DNA of 64,000 nt from Stercorarius parasiticus (taxonomy: Eukaryota; Chordata; Aves; Charadriiformes; Stercorariidae), in assembly GCA_013396915.1 (NCBI GenBank), contig VWZL01001367.1, positions 992,001 through 1,056,000 of the forward strand, written 5' to 3'. The notes beneath the pieces are model-generated. The model was not told the DNA's origin. It made no database searches and saw only the letters and a program-made list of their open reading frames with translations. The first letter of the stretch is position 1. Every line of letters starts with the position of its first letter. The position numbers were made by a program, and so were the translations under genes. Shown here in pieces: positions 1 through 10,572 of the stretch.

Positions 1-1718
1 ACACAAGCATTTCATTTTGTGTTACTCACAACTAATTCCCACTCACTATCTATCAACAGGAGAATAAGCACTCCTAGTGCATTTAAAAACCAATAAAAAT
101 TGACAGTGAAAAACATTTCTTAAGAAGTAAATAAGTTTTGCCACAGACCTGTATTTTGCCAATCATCTTTTTACACATCATGCTTAAAGTGCAGGGCATA
201 TGTTTTCAGCCAGTGGACAAGTAGGGATCTTGTCTGTTGGTTTGTACCTGTGAGAAGTCCAACACTTCCAGGGATAAGAATTGAATAATATAAAAAAAGT
301 TTGAATATACTTAGAAAACTCATACTCTCTTGGTGTCAATGACACCTCTAAGTTGAAATGCTGAGTAAATAAGCAACTTCTGACCATGAGCTGATCTCAC
401 TTCCTCTTATAGATGGCAATTAGAGCTATTGATTGTCCACTGTAGCACAAATTATGAAAAGCTGACCAACAAATAATAATAGTCTGTGACATATGGGATA
501 TGTGGGCCACTGATGAAGGGAGGTCATGAGGAAAGAGCGTTACTGTTTCCAACATACAAAGGGTTTCTTTGCTGTCGATACCCTCACCTAATTCCAAAGA
601 CAAACAAAAAAGTAATCTACATACCCCTGGAGCAGGATGACTGGCAATACTGCTCAGCAACCAAACAGTAATTACGCAAAAGAAGTAGTGCCGCTTCCCC
701 TGGCTATTAGAATTTTAACGTTCTTGAATAATTCTGTCTGACCTTTCTTTCTGTCCTTGACTAGTTCCAACACCTGTCCCTAGTCAACCATGTTTAGCTG
801 TATTTCCATCCCAGAGAGTACAGAACTGCCATCAGGACCTATTACTGCCCTAATACGTGCTTCTCTCCAAGCTTCCTGCATCTCTTAGCCCTGCTCAAGC
901 CTTTTGGCTGTTCTTGCCTGTTAATTATGGGTTTTAATTCCTAACTCAGTCCAGTTCCTTGTAACTATGTCAAATGTAAGCGCTGAAAATATAAAAATCA
1001 CTTAATACAATAATTTTAGTATCTCAAAATTATTTTCAACATTTACGTCTTAAGTCCTTTGACAAAGCTATTAGATTCTGATGTTTGAGATGCCCACCAA
1101 ACACAAAACAGCTAAGACTTCTCATTTCTAATAAATGCCTGTTTGCATTCCTTATGATTTTGGGTCCTTTTAAATATGACCTCCCTTTTCCAGTGCCATT
1201 GTCTTCCCAGCACTGATGTTTCTATTCTTCATCACATTGAACAATACTTCCTTTGGTTAAACAGCTCCACTCTGACATCTCACTATGACCTTTTTCAGCA
1301 GCAGAAAACAGTGTGACCACACACAGATCATTCCTTATCACAGAAAATATCAGAGACAGTGGTGAATCCCGATAAAACTGGAAAGCCAAAGCTCAGGTGT
1401 CAGAGTGGTAGAACTAAAGATTTATTTTGGCCTAAAAGACTACTGACAGCAGCAATGCCAGCATTTTTTTCTTCCTTGGGCAAAGGCCATGCATCCATGG
1501 CCTTCCCACATGTCCAGTGTGGAATATTGCTGTGCTACAGCTGTTTGTAACTGCTACATGATTTGCAGAGCTCAAATGAAGAAGTTGAGACTCAAAGCAA
1601 CTTTTGAGGTCCAGGTACTGAAGATGGATCATAATCTTTCGCTTGCCTTTTAACAGCAAGCATTAACCTTCCATCAAGTGTATCTTGCCAAAGGAGAAGT
1701 TGGTATTGTGTGTTCAGG
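1..1718. other. unique AT-rich non-coding sequence
   Basis: No gene, recognisable repeat or RNA gene is seen here. Open frames are short (under about 90 codons), overlap on opposite strands and show no domain, which fits chance in AT-rich DNA. Confidence 0.6.
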
Positions 1719-1890
1719 TTTTTTTTTTGGTTGGTTGGTTTTTGTTGAGGGGGGGCGTGGTTTTGTTTGGTTGCTTGCTTTTTGTTGGCAGTAGGGGCTT
1801 TGTTTTTTGGTTTAGTTATTTGTCTTGTTTGTTGTTTGTTTTCTTGGGGTTTTTTTGAGGTTGGTTGGTTTGTTTTTCTGGTTTTGTTTA
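1719..1890. repeat. G/T-rich low-complexity block
   Basis: About 170 bases on the + strand are almost entirely G and T, built from irregular GGTT, TTTG and TTTTTGTT units with one run of G near 1750. The other strand is therefore an A/C-rich tract, which explains a long lysine, glutamine, proline and asparagine-rich open frame there that is not a gene. This could be a decayed simple repeat or the tail of an old insertion. Confidence 0.75.
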
Positions 1891-4470
1891 AGTGAAGAAA
1901 AGAGTTTGCAAGTGCAGCGAAGAGAGAGATTCCACACAGAAAGCCATTTACCCAATACAGGAGGAGGGGAGGAATCATTTTAAGACTAGATAACATATCT
2001 AGAGGCCTAGAATAGAAAGATAGTGAGACAAAAGATTGTTAAAATTGTCCTGTAATCATCAAAGGGCAAGGTTCCCATTAAGTGACATTCCTATAACCCC
2101 AATGAATTCACATTTACAGGTCATACCTATGCACTGTGTATCAGAATCTGTGGTTTAGATTGAAGTAATGCATATTGTCCCTGAAATCAAAGAAGTGCCA
2201 ACAGCTGTAAAAAAACAAAACAAACCACACACACCAAAAAACCCAGAGAAACCAGAATTCACTCACAACTACAGAAAACAGGTCACGAACATTGATTGTC
2301 TGAATGCATTGGCTTCTATTGAATTTTTTTTTAAATGTTTGCTAAAAGGAATGGTAAAGCCTTTGGTAAGAAGTTAAATGTTTGCACCTATATAGCAATA
2401 TTTAAGTTAATAAAAATGCAATCTTAGAAAAGTCTAAAAAAATTAAACCCAAAAAGCCTTTGGTGCACTGATCGCAGGTTAGGCATATTAATTTTTATAA
2501 CTAATCCTGTAAGATACAGGATACTCCCAAAAACATATTCAGTTCCTGAGTTCAAGGGAAAGAAGACAGATTTGAAATAAGAGTTCGAAGCCTGAGTAAC
2601 GGTTAACAACAATAAATCAAGCAACATCATTACAAGGACAAAGTCATCAGCAATAGAAAAAAAATTAGGAGGTGAAAGTCACACTCAGAGGGATATAACA
2701 GATACGGTATATATTGACAGACAAAAGAACTTCTGTAATCAGTGACACTGGAATGAAACAATTGCAATGGAGAACAGACACTTTCACAAGAAGAGTGGAA
2801 ATTGGAAAGCAAGCGAACTGTATGAAACAGAAAAGGTCACAGCAAACAAGAAAGGAGTTTTATCTGGAAGAATCCAAAACAAGGTAGTTAAACACAAACT
2901 TGCACAGAAGTACCAGATACCATCCTGTCAAAAAGCTAATTTGAGACCAAAAGATTTCAGCAAAAATAAGGTCATTTCAGGGACAAGAGGCTGCAAGATA
3001 TTCAGTTTGGGGATCAGCAAAAACAGGTAGTTTATACTAACAAGGAATCATTTTAGTTTTGTATGAATGATACAGCCATCTTTCATGAAATAATAGTTTT
3101 GCACTCTCATCAAGGTATTTTTTCTTAAGTACAGGGGGAAAAAAGAAATTAAAAAAAAAATCACATTTCCCAGAAAATTAATGGTATTAAAGTCAAATCA
3201 GTGAGGTGTTTCCCACTCTGTAAAGGGCTCACATACTGTTATGTTGACATGCTGGGTGATGCAAGTTAAGGCCAAAGGCAAGCATTTACAACCCCAGGTC
3301 TCATAAGCACAAAACACCAGTGCATCCTCATACTAGAGAGCCAGGATGAGATCACATAACCAGGAACAAACATTAGAATACATCTTATAAACACTCAGAT
3401 CTGAAACACCATATAATCAGTCCTAACTTTCAATTCCACAATACCAGAGGGGTTTTTTTTCTGAATTTGTTTTAAACAGTATAAAAATTTAACACCTCAT
3501 TGTTCATTAAAACAAGCACATATAAGTTGTACGTAAGATTCCCCAAAATACCTGCAAAAGTTATTATCCTCTTAATACAGAAGTTGTGCATGCATGTATT
3601 TTGTATGGACATTGACAGACTGCAGACAGGGCAATTTCAATCAGATTGTGCCATTAACTCATTACACAGTATCTCACTCAGGGAGGAGTTTCAGAAGTGC
3701 CATCAAGAAATCCACATATTAGGGCGGAAAAATCAAGATTTATACCTGGGAGGATCTCATAGCAGCCTGAAACTTGTCCAAATACCTTCTAAATGCAAAT
3801 AATTCTGAGAAGGAGCATGATAGCTTTTCTTCTAACACACTGTAAAAATCACTCCATGCTAGTCATAACAAACCACAGGCCTGAGTCTGAATCAAATCAT
3901 ACCGGGCAATCATTGTAAGATTTTGGTTTGCTCATTCATTTGTTCAAGAACAAAGGAATATTTCATCCAGAGATGCTCAGTTTTGACATTTGTGAAGCTT
4001 CCATTTCAGTTATGTTAAGCCTTTAAGTTCACAGAAGTGGGTGGCTTATTAATAAACACTTTTAAGCAGAAACTGTAGCCACAGAAGTTTTTATGTGACA
4101 GTTATATACTGAGTACTCAGCTCACTCTTCCCCTTGATAGGTGACTATCCTTGGACTTTCAAGATTCTCCTAAACATACTAGCACTATTGATATTGAATG
4201 CATAAGTGGCTTCACTTTATTCTGAATGTTTACACACTTGTGAAGGTATTGTTTTTAGAACTCAACAGAAAACCGCAGCATGGAGTCTGAGGGTTCATAC
4301 CAGCTGAATTCTGGGAAGCATTACACAAAGATTTCTGAAAGAATCAAATTTGATTCAGCAAAATTCAGATGTGATGCTACCAGGTCCGCCAAGAATTCTG
4401 GTATTAATGGCCTAGGCCACAGGGACCTTAACAGAGAGGCACATGAAAAACTTCTCATAACACATACAAG
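1891..4470. other. unassigned AT-rich stretch
   Basis: I see no gene or recognisable repeat. The longest + frame (2767-3030) has no recognisable domain and no coding-like composition. A slightly more complex patch at 4280-4450 could be conserved non-coding sequence, but nothing in it decides this. Confidence 0.5.
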
Positions 4471-4524
4471 TTGTTGGGTTTTTGTTTTGTTTTTTTTTTT
4501 TGTTTGTTTGTTTTTTGTTTTTTA
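4471..4524. repeat. T-rich low-complexity tract
   Basis: Runs of T are broken by single G residues, giving TTTG and TTTTTTG units. It is a simple-sequence tract with no further structure. Confidence 0.8.
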
Positions 4525-4610
4525 AAACTTCATCTAAAGAAGCCACTAGCAGTTGCAGACCAGACTATGTTTTAGTCATAGAAATGTAAAAAGGGTCATA
4601 AATAGATGTC

Positions 4611-4626
4611 GGGGGAGGGGGGGGGG
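4611..4626 (+). repeat. G homopolymer run
   Basis: Five G, one A, then ten G. It can stack as a guanine tract but is too short and uninterrupted to call a designed quadruplex. Confidence 0.8.
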
Positions 4627-6381
4627 TAAAACGTATATATATGAGGAAGAAAATGAGTTGGAAACAGATGCAAAGAAGTGGCATAGTAGGAAAACAGAGA
4701 TTACAGAATAGCCAACGTCTAGCCTGCTGGCAAGCGTGAAGTTATCACCCCTTCTTTTCACACAGACGTCTTCCTGGGGTCTCTGTGCACATGTATTACA
4801 GAACACATGTTGTTATTAGATATAACCAAACACTGAGTTGCAAGTGTTGGCTATTTGCAAAGCTAAGCATATGGGTTAGGCACATATACTTTAAGTTTTC
4901 TGTTTTGGTAATAAAGTAGCTACTACAACAGTTCATGTAATAGCATGTTAAACCTTTTTGTTAGCAAGAGGAAGCTCTAAGTAGAGTAGTACACATTCCC
5001 TGTGCCAAATGTGAAATTCGTATTATGCATGCAAATTCTTCTAAATATGATACAGTTTTATGTAGTTGGGAGCGAAATAGTAGTGCCATTAAGAAGCAAA
5101 CTGACATGTGTATCAATTTCTGGCATATCCTGAAGATCAGCTAACAAATTCAACAAAGCATTAAGCAAAGGGCCTGCCTTCTTTCTTACTTCCCTCCTCC
5201 TCCAGTGAAAAATTCCTCACTGATTTTTGGCAGACACTAGCTCAGACCTAAATCCCATTATCTGGCCCTTTGAGTAGTCTAAATTCAGTATCAAACCAGC
5301 ACTAGAAAGTTTGGAATATTAATGTAATCCTTGAAGGAATAAAACAAGGAGGGAAAGGGGGATATAGAGGTGTTTGAAGTTCACAGCTTACAGGAATACA
5401 GCTTTGTTCAATGTCTCGTGAATGGAAGAGAGGAAAGGAACCCTAAGGAACTGCAGTTGGAGGTGTTTACCCCAAGGTCCTTGGTAGGAAGAACAGATTC
5501 TAACTACCAGAAAATTCTGGTGGAAAAGTACAGCAGAACACAAATTGTCCCTCAAGACTTTGAATGTGCAGGTCAGACACAGAAGATGGAGAAAGCAACT
5601 AGAACAGAAAGATCCTAAATGCAGCAGTGGAGGGCTATAATAGCAAGAACAACTATGAAGTACTGGAAGAGGAGAACACACCACAATACACACATCACAC
5701 TTGCTCCACGCATTAACTTCCATAATTGCATTTTAACATTAGCCTTGTTGTCAGCTTTGTAGCGGCATGACATTATATTTTGCTAGAACAAGCTTGTTCT
5801 GTTTTTATCCAGAAGCCTGTAAAGCTGGGAAACGCGAGTACTTCATCTCTATGGAAAGTAACAAACCTGAGCAGCGCAGGCAGCAGCTCACCTGACACTC
5901 TTAGAAATAGCATATAAAGTAGCATATGCACTTGAACAACTCCAGCTTCAAAGCTGTGATTTATATACTCTACAAGTGTAATTAATCTGATATCATCTCC
6001 TGCTATGCACTAGTGTATTAAACGCTCGACAGTAATATTTCATGACATGTAGCATACATGACAAAGAGGCTAGAAGTGTATTACACACATGGTTGTAACT
6101 GTGGTAAATCACTTCGCTGTAGCACAGCTTGTATGTCATTACAGCCAAAAATAACCTACACAACATGACCACCACTTCAGGGGAACATAAATCACAAGCA
6201 ATGAAAATATTGCAGCGTTCTACAATACTTCGGTTTACCAGTTACCGGGTTCTAATGAAAATCTGGCACACTGCTAAGTTAATTGTAAAGAAAAGGGCTC
6301 CTAAGGGTTCAGCTAACCTAGTGGGATTCGGCTCTCTGGAGCGGCTACCAGTGCCACGTTAGCAGAAGGGGCTATTTGCAG
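4627..6381. other. unassigned stretch
   Basis: Open frames overlap on both strands at 5370-5723 (82 codons on +, 111 on -). Neither resembles a known protein, and I see no convincing splice sites around them. I treat them as chance frames. Confidence 0.5.
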
Positions 6382-6398
6382 AAAAAAAAAAAAAAAAA
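6382..6398 (+). repeat. poly-A run (17 A)
   Basis: Seventeen consecutive A residues. They lie about 140 bases before the CpG-rich segment and are not attached to any recognisable retrocopy. Confidence 0.85.
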
Positions 6399-6674
6399 CA
6401 AAACCCACACTATTTAGGATAAAAGCCCAGAGGAGCTGCGAATTGTGACGATCAGGGAGGTAACAACCAGGCACAAAAGCCATTCTCCCCCAAGAATAAG
6501 GATATGAAAAGCAATTAACGATACGACAAGGATGCCGGTCTCAACCTCCCCCTTTCCCGCCGGGGCTCCGGGCGCTCACAGGCCGTGGGGCCGCCGGGCC
6601 CGCAACCCCAGAGCCTCGCACCCCCGGGGTTGGGGGGGAGCTCTTGCAGGTGTCGTGTACAAAACCAAACGTAC

Positions 6675-6807
6675 CTGACAGGCACCAGGAGATCACAGCC
6701 CCTCCGCAGAGACCCATGAGGAAGACTGCTCCCGTATTTATAAAAATCCCATTGAGAAAAGCAACGGGCTTCAGAGCGACCGAAGAACGGCCCATCCCTA
6801 GAACCAT
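6675..6807 (-). other. candidate 5' coding exon, hydrophobic N-terminus
   Basis: On the minus strand an ATG at 6807 opens a frame that runs to a splice-donor-like junction at 6675/6674 (CAG, then GTACGT). The encoded 44 residues start MVLGMGRSSVALKP and then become strongly hydrophobic from about residue 15 to 42, like a signal anchor or membrane helix. The frame stays open past the donor to 6541, but there it turns proline-, glycine- and serine-rich, as expected for read-through into GC-rich intron. I do not recognise the protein and see no matching downstream exon in the window. The ATG lies only four bases from the 5' edge of a CR1 copy, so any upstream part may have been displaced. This may be a real first exon, an exon relic, or chance. 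Confidence 0.25.
6735..6742 (-). promoter_or_regulatory. TATA-like box on minus strand
   Basis: The minus strand reads TATAAATA here, inside CpG-rich DNA and about 60 bases upstream of the consensus donor. A start near 6710 would give a short first exon. Only the motif and spacing support this. It also overlaps the candidate coding frame, so both cannot be used in the same transcript. Confidence 0.25.
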
Positions 6808-6810
6808 TCC

Positions 6811-6912
6811 TTGAGTAACTTGGTCTAGTAGGTGTCCCTACCCATGGCAGGGGGGTTGGAACTAGATGATCTTTAAGGTCCTTTCCAACCCAAGCCAGCC
6901 ATTCTATGGATT
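6811..6912 (+). mobile_element. CR1 LINE, 3' end fragment
   Basis: About 100 bases match the 3' terminus of avian CR1: the region that usually reads CTGGTCTAGTGGGAGGTGTC, the GGGGGGTTGGAACTAGATGA core, the TTTCCAACCCAA block and a terminal ATTCTATGGATT. CR1 copies are commonly truncated at the 5' end during insertion, and this one keeps only the last part of its 3' UTR. It sits within the CpG-rich segment. Confidence 0.93.
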
Positions 6913-7320
6913 ATTGGAGGGCTGAAGCTCATTCTCCGCAGAGAACGAGGCCCGAGGAGTCTGATCCATGAACTCGCCATGGCGCAATTTCATCCCGGCG
7001 CACGTGCACCTCAGAGGGCTCCTCCGACTCTTCGACGGACTCATGAGGAACTCCCAAGCTGAAAAGTCGAAGACAACAACCCAGGTGAAGAGATCTGTGC
7101 TCACACCAGCTTACCAACAGTTGCGGAGAACTATCCTCCTCTACGACTAAAACTAAGCAACTCTTTAAAGGACGACGGCAACAACACCACAAAACTAAAT
7201 TTAAGCATTAAAAGCCCACACAACCTAAGCAACAACCCCAACCCTATCTGTCCCCTGCTCCAGCGATCCCCCTTTATGAGGGAGGGACAGGCGCTTCCCT
7301 GCCCCTCCCCACACCCAGCT

Positions 7321-7380
7321 GCAGGCAATTAAGCAGGCGGTTAATTGCGCCTGGCCCCGTGCAGGAGCAGGTCCTGCACA
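7321..7380. promoter_or_regulatory. two adjacent hairpin-forming inverted repeats
   Basis: The first is GCAATTAA (7325-7332) and TTAATTGC (7341-7348), perfect 8-base arms with an 8-base spacer. The arms hold TAATTA-type homeodomain cores. The second is GTGCAGGA (7359-7366) and TCCTGCAC (7372-7379), perfect 8-base arms with a 5-base loop. They lie just right of the CpG-rich segment. Paired homeodomain sites or a structured RNA are both possible; the sequence alone does not decide. Confidence 0.45.
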
Positions 7381-7434
7381 TCCCGGTTGCAGCTGGTGGT
7401 TAACTGCCCAAAATCTATGGCAGGTCTGTACACA

Positions 7435-7475
7435 CCCCCCCCACCATCCCTTCCCCTACCCCCCCACACACCCCC
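7435..7475 (-). repeat. C-tract with quadruplex potential on minus strand
   Basis: Runs of 8, 3, 4, 7 and 5 C are separated by spacers of 2 to 7 bases. The minus strand therefore has five G-runs, enough for a canonical four-run quadruplex with short loops. G-quadruplex motifs cluster near promoters, consistent with the CpG-rich segment beside it, but simple-repeat origin is equally possible. Confidence 0.6.
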
Positions 7476-10400
7476 GAGGCACCAAACTAAGGCCAGCAGC
7501 CGGGCTGCAGCTCAGGCTGTGCCCCAGCCACCTTGGGTAAAGGCAAAATCCACACACCTGCACCCCCAAAAGGGGAGCCAGACATTCTGGAAAGAAAATA
7601 AACAAGAACAAACAAAAAGCAAAATAGAAGGATTCCATCTTCTAATCGTTTTCACTCAGAAACAATGCACTAAAACAGATTACTTAAAATACTTTGAGAT
7701 CTGACATTTTGTTGTTTTGTTATTGTCAGAACCACTTTTCTTCAGTAAATAGCTTCTAAGAGTGCAGGCTGGCTTGTGTTCTGCAGCAGTACCACAGAGA
7801 TTTACAAGGGAAAGAAGACAAAATTACCATGCCTCATTCCAAATTTGTGAGGATCTTACAAATTTTCTGACTCATTTAGATCTTCTATAGAAATGAACTT
7901 CAAAAACATTTAATAACAGGATTGTCAGAGTTCTCAAATGGGGAAAATAATTGATTTCCATCCTAGTGTACACACTGAGAATTGCCCAGCATGGAGGAAC
8001 GCAACCACTAGAGCATGAGAATTTCCAAGAAGGAGGGGGGGGATTCACCTTCAAGAATAAAAGATTTTGAATATTCTTCCAGATTCACACCTAAAATTCT
8101 TCAAACCAAGTCAGATATTCTGGCACTTGTAATCTCACTGATGCTTTGTCTGCAGTGCTGCCTGCGCCGGTACAAGGTCCCTGGGATAAGGAAGGAAGAA
8201 CTAATTTTTAGCGAGTTTTTAATACCGCAGTGCACCTTACACTCATCTTATATGCACTACTGCTGGCCCAGGTGAAACAAGAATTGATTTGAGAGCCAGC
8301 TGGAGAGGAGGATGAAGTTTTAAAAGGCTTTTACTGCTTGATCCCTTGCTGCTACCCCTGCTTCAAAGCTTGGGAAAACCTAGGGAGAATCTAATAAAAC
8401 AGAATCAGGCCTCTTGAGATGAATGTCTTATGTTTTCTTTTACCAATTGTCCTTTGAAATTCCTTGATGGATGGCATCAATGGCATAACAGATATGTGGC
8501 AGACGAGAGTGGAAGGCAAAAGAACTATTTTCTGTCCTACTCACATGCCATGTGTGGGTAAATGCTACAAATGCATGAGCATCCCTGTAACTTGGCAGAT
8601 ACAGCCATCGATTACAGCATTGTTAAGTGCTGTAAAACATATTTTACACTTACACTTACATACATATCTCCTGTATGACACATTGCTAAATGCCTGCTTA
8701 ATACAAAAGAAGTAAATTTAATGTTAATAATGAAAGATTTTCTTTCTAATTTCCCATTCATTACAAATTTAGGAATACTCATACATGTATAACTAATATA
8801 TTTTCTCTGCAAAAACATGACAGCACATTTAATAAAACACTTATGATAAAAACAATGGGATCATTTAATAACCAGTATTTAAATGATACAACTCATGTTT
8901 AGTGTAGTAGACCTAAATCATTAAAGGCTTAAGCTCAGATTGCAGCTCTGGGGTACCAGGGATAGCTTCATCGTAGAGCCTATTCGACTCACAACCCTGC
9001 GTCAAAGCCACAGTGATTATTTTGAGACCCTTTCCAAACCCCATAAGTATTTCCTTCCTTAATAGGAGACATTTTCCTGAAAATTTCATACAGTGTACAT
9101 TTCCATTGTAAGAAAACTTTTGCATCTAGTTAAATATGCAAAGCAGAGGTGAATTTATTGACTACATGTCAAAGATGTTTAAAAAATCATTTTTGAATGT
9201 CAAATGGTCTTTTATTTCCCCACCTTGAGATTCCTGTCTCTATTCTTTCTCTATATTTCATGTCTGCTTGTTCTTTCAACCTCCTTGGAGTGCAGCCAGG
9301 CTCAACAGCCTACAGTATGAATATGCCTGCTATATTCCTGTTTGATCTTCTTCCCTTGATGTGTCAGTTTCTTTGTGGCCTGCCTACTTGTCAAACCATT
9401 TTCACTCTTCAAAACTTTATATGAATTTTTAAAAAGCAGTGCAGATCTCCGGACATTTGATGAATTTTTCAAGAGCTAATCACATTCAAATATCACAAAC
9501 ATTGCTCTTTATGTGTTTAATATACTAAGGACAAACATTTATTTACAAATTTCTGCACCTAAACTAGCCAGATAGCAACAAAATACTTTGCAAATACACT
9601 GAATGGTAAGTAAAAGAGAGAATGCATTCCTCTTCTAGCTATAATAGCAGTAACTGATTGTTAAAAATGTGAAAAATGGGGGAAAACGCAATTAAAAGTG
9701 TCAATGTATACAGGGAAAATACTGAAGTGTAAAATACTGAACTATAAAATCTTAGGAATATAAAAGACATGTAGCAGAAGAAATAACAGGCTGTCTTCAC
9801 TTAAAATACATATTTTAGAGAAAACATACAGTGGTGCAATTCCTTAAGTTATGAGATGGCTGTATCCTTCTCTGTATAACTAGAGGTTTCTTATCAGCCT
9901 TGGTAACGTGACACATTTCACATAGGTAATGTAGCTAGTCCCTCCATATGCATCCATAATGCATGGATCTATAGATTAAAAAATTCTATTTGCTAATAGC
10001 CATAAGACATTATTGACAAGACATTTTTGGAAGTTATTACACTTTTCAGATGGTTAAAATCCCTTGTGTTATGAGTGAGTTCCTCACGCAGCAGAGGTAC
10101 ACACTCATCACCACAGAGTGTTCCCTGTGTCAGACGGGTAAATAAATCCCTAGAATGCTAAAGGATGTCTAATCTCTAGACAGGAAACAATTTAAAATAT
10201 TATATTAGTGAGATTGTAAATAATGTTGTTTCAGTTTTAAACTAGAGTCAGGACCACCATCAGACAAAAGGTGTCAAATGACCTAAGGTAAAATAACTCA
10301 TTTTGCCCTTTCCCAGGGAATATCACAAAAAGCATAGTTATCTGAAACGTGCAATATGAAGAAGTACAGCTAGTGTCTCCTGAAGTCAATTTTTTAGTAC

Positions 10401-10557
10401 TTCAGTGATACAGGATAAGGAGGGATAAATGAACACCTAGGAAAAGCAGATATATGCAAAGTTGCACTAAAGCAGTTTTTAATGCGGAGAATAGTCCAGT
10501 CAGAAAATGGTCTACCCTTCCCGGTCATTAAGGGGGTTTGTCATAAACTGTTACATG
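7476..10557. other. unassigned stretch
   Basis: AT-rich sequence with scattered short open frames, none with a recognisable domain. No CR1, LTR or RNA gene is visible. Confidence 0.5.
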
Positions 10558-10572
10558 CTAACCTGAGGTTAG
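10558..10572. repeat. 15-bp dyad CTAACCTGAGGTTAG
   Basis: Perfect 7-base arms flank a single G. The halves TAACCT and AGGTTA resemble nuclear-receptor half sites in everted orientation, but one short dyad is weak evidence of function. Confidence 0.4.

Larger units (their letters stand above)
6535..7190. promoter_or_regulatory. CpG-rich, promoter-like segment
   Basis: In otherwise AT-rich, CpG-poor DNA this stretch is strikingly rich in CpG. I count about ten CpG in roughly 80 bases around 6555-6635 and about twelve in roughly 130 bases around 6945-7075. In birds such clusters usually mark unmethylated promoters. A TATA-like box and a consensus splice donor on the minus strand lie inside it, which suggests transcription toward lower coordinates. 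A short CR1 3' end splits the segment. Several frames are open across it in both directions, as expected for GC-rich DNA, so open frames alone prove nothing. It could instead be a GC-rich enhancer or a retained exon of an unrecognised gene. Confidence 0.4.

Noticed and set aside
1592..1996. 134-codon minus-strand open frame
   Set aside because: It runs through the G/T-rich block, so its proline, lysine, asparagine and glutamine-rich product is a by-product of low-complexity DNA.
2580..2600. GTTCGAA string like a tRNA B box
   Set aside because: No matching A box or cloverleaf arms around it.
5370..5723. overlapping 82- and 111-codon frames on opposite strands
   Set aside because: Neither product resembles a known family, and no splice or promoter context supports either.
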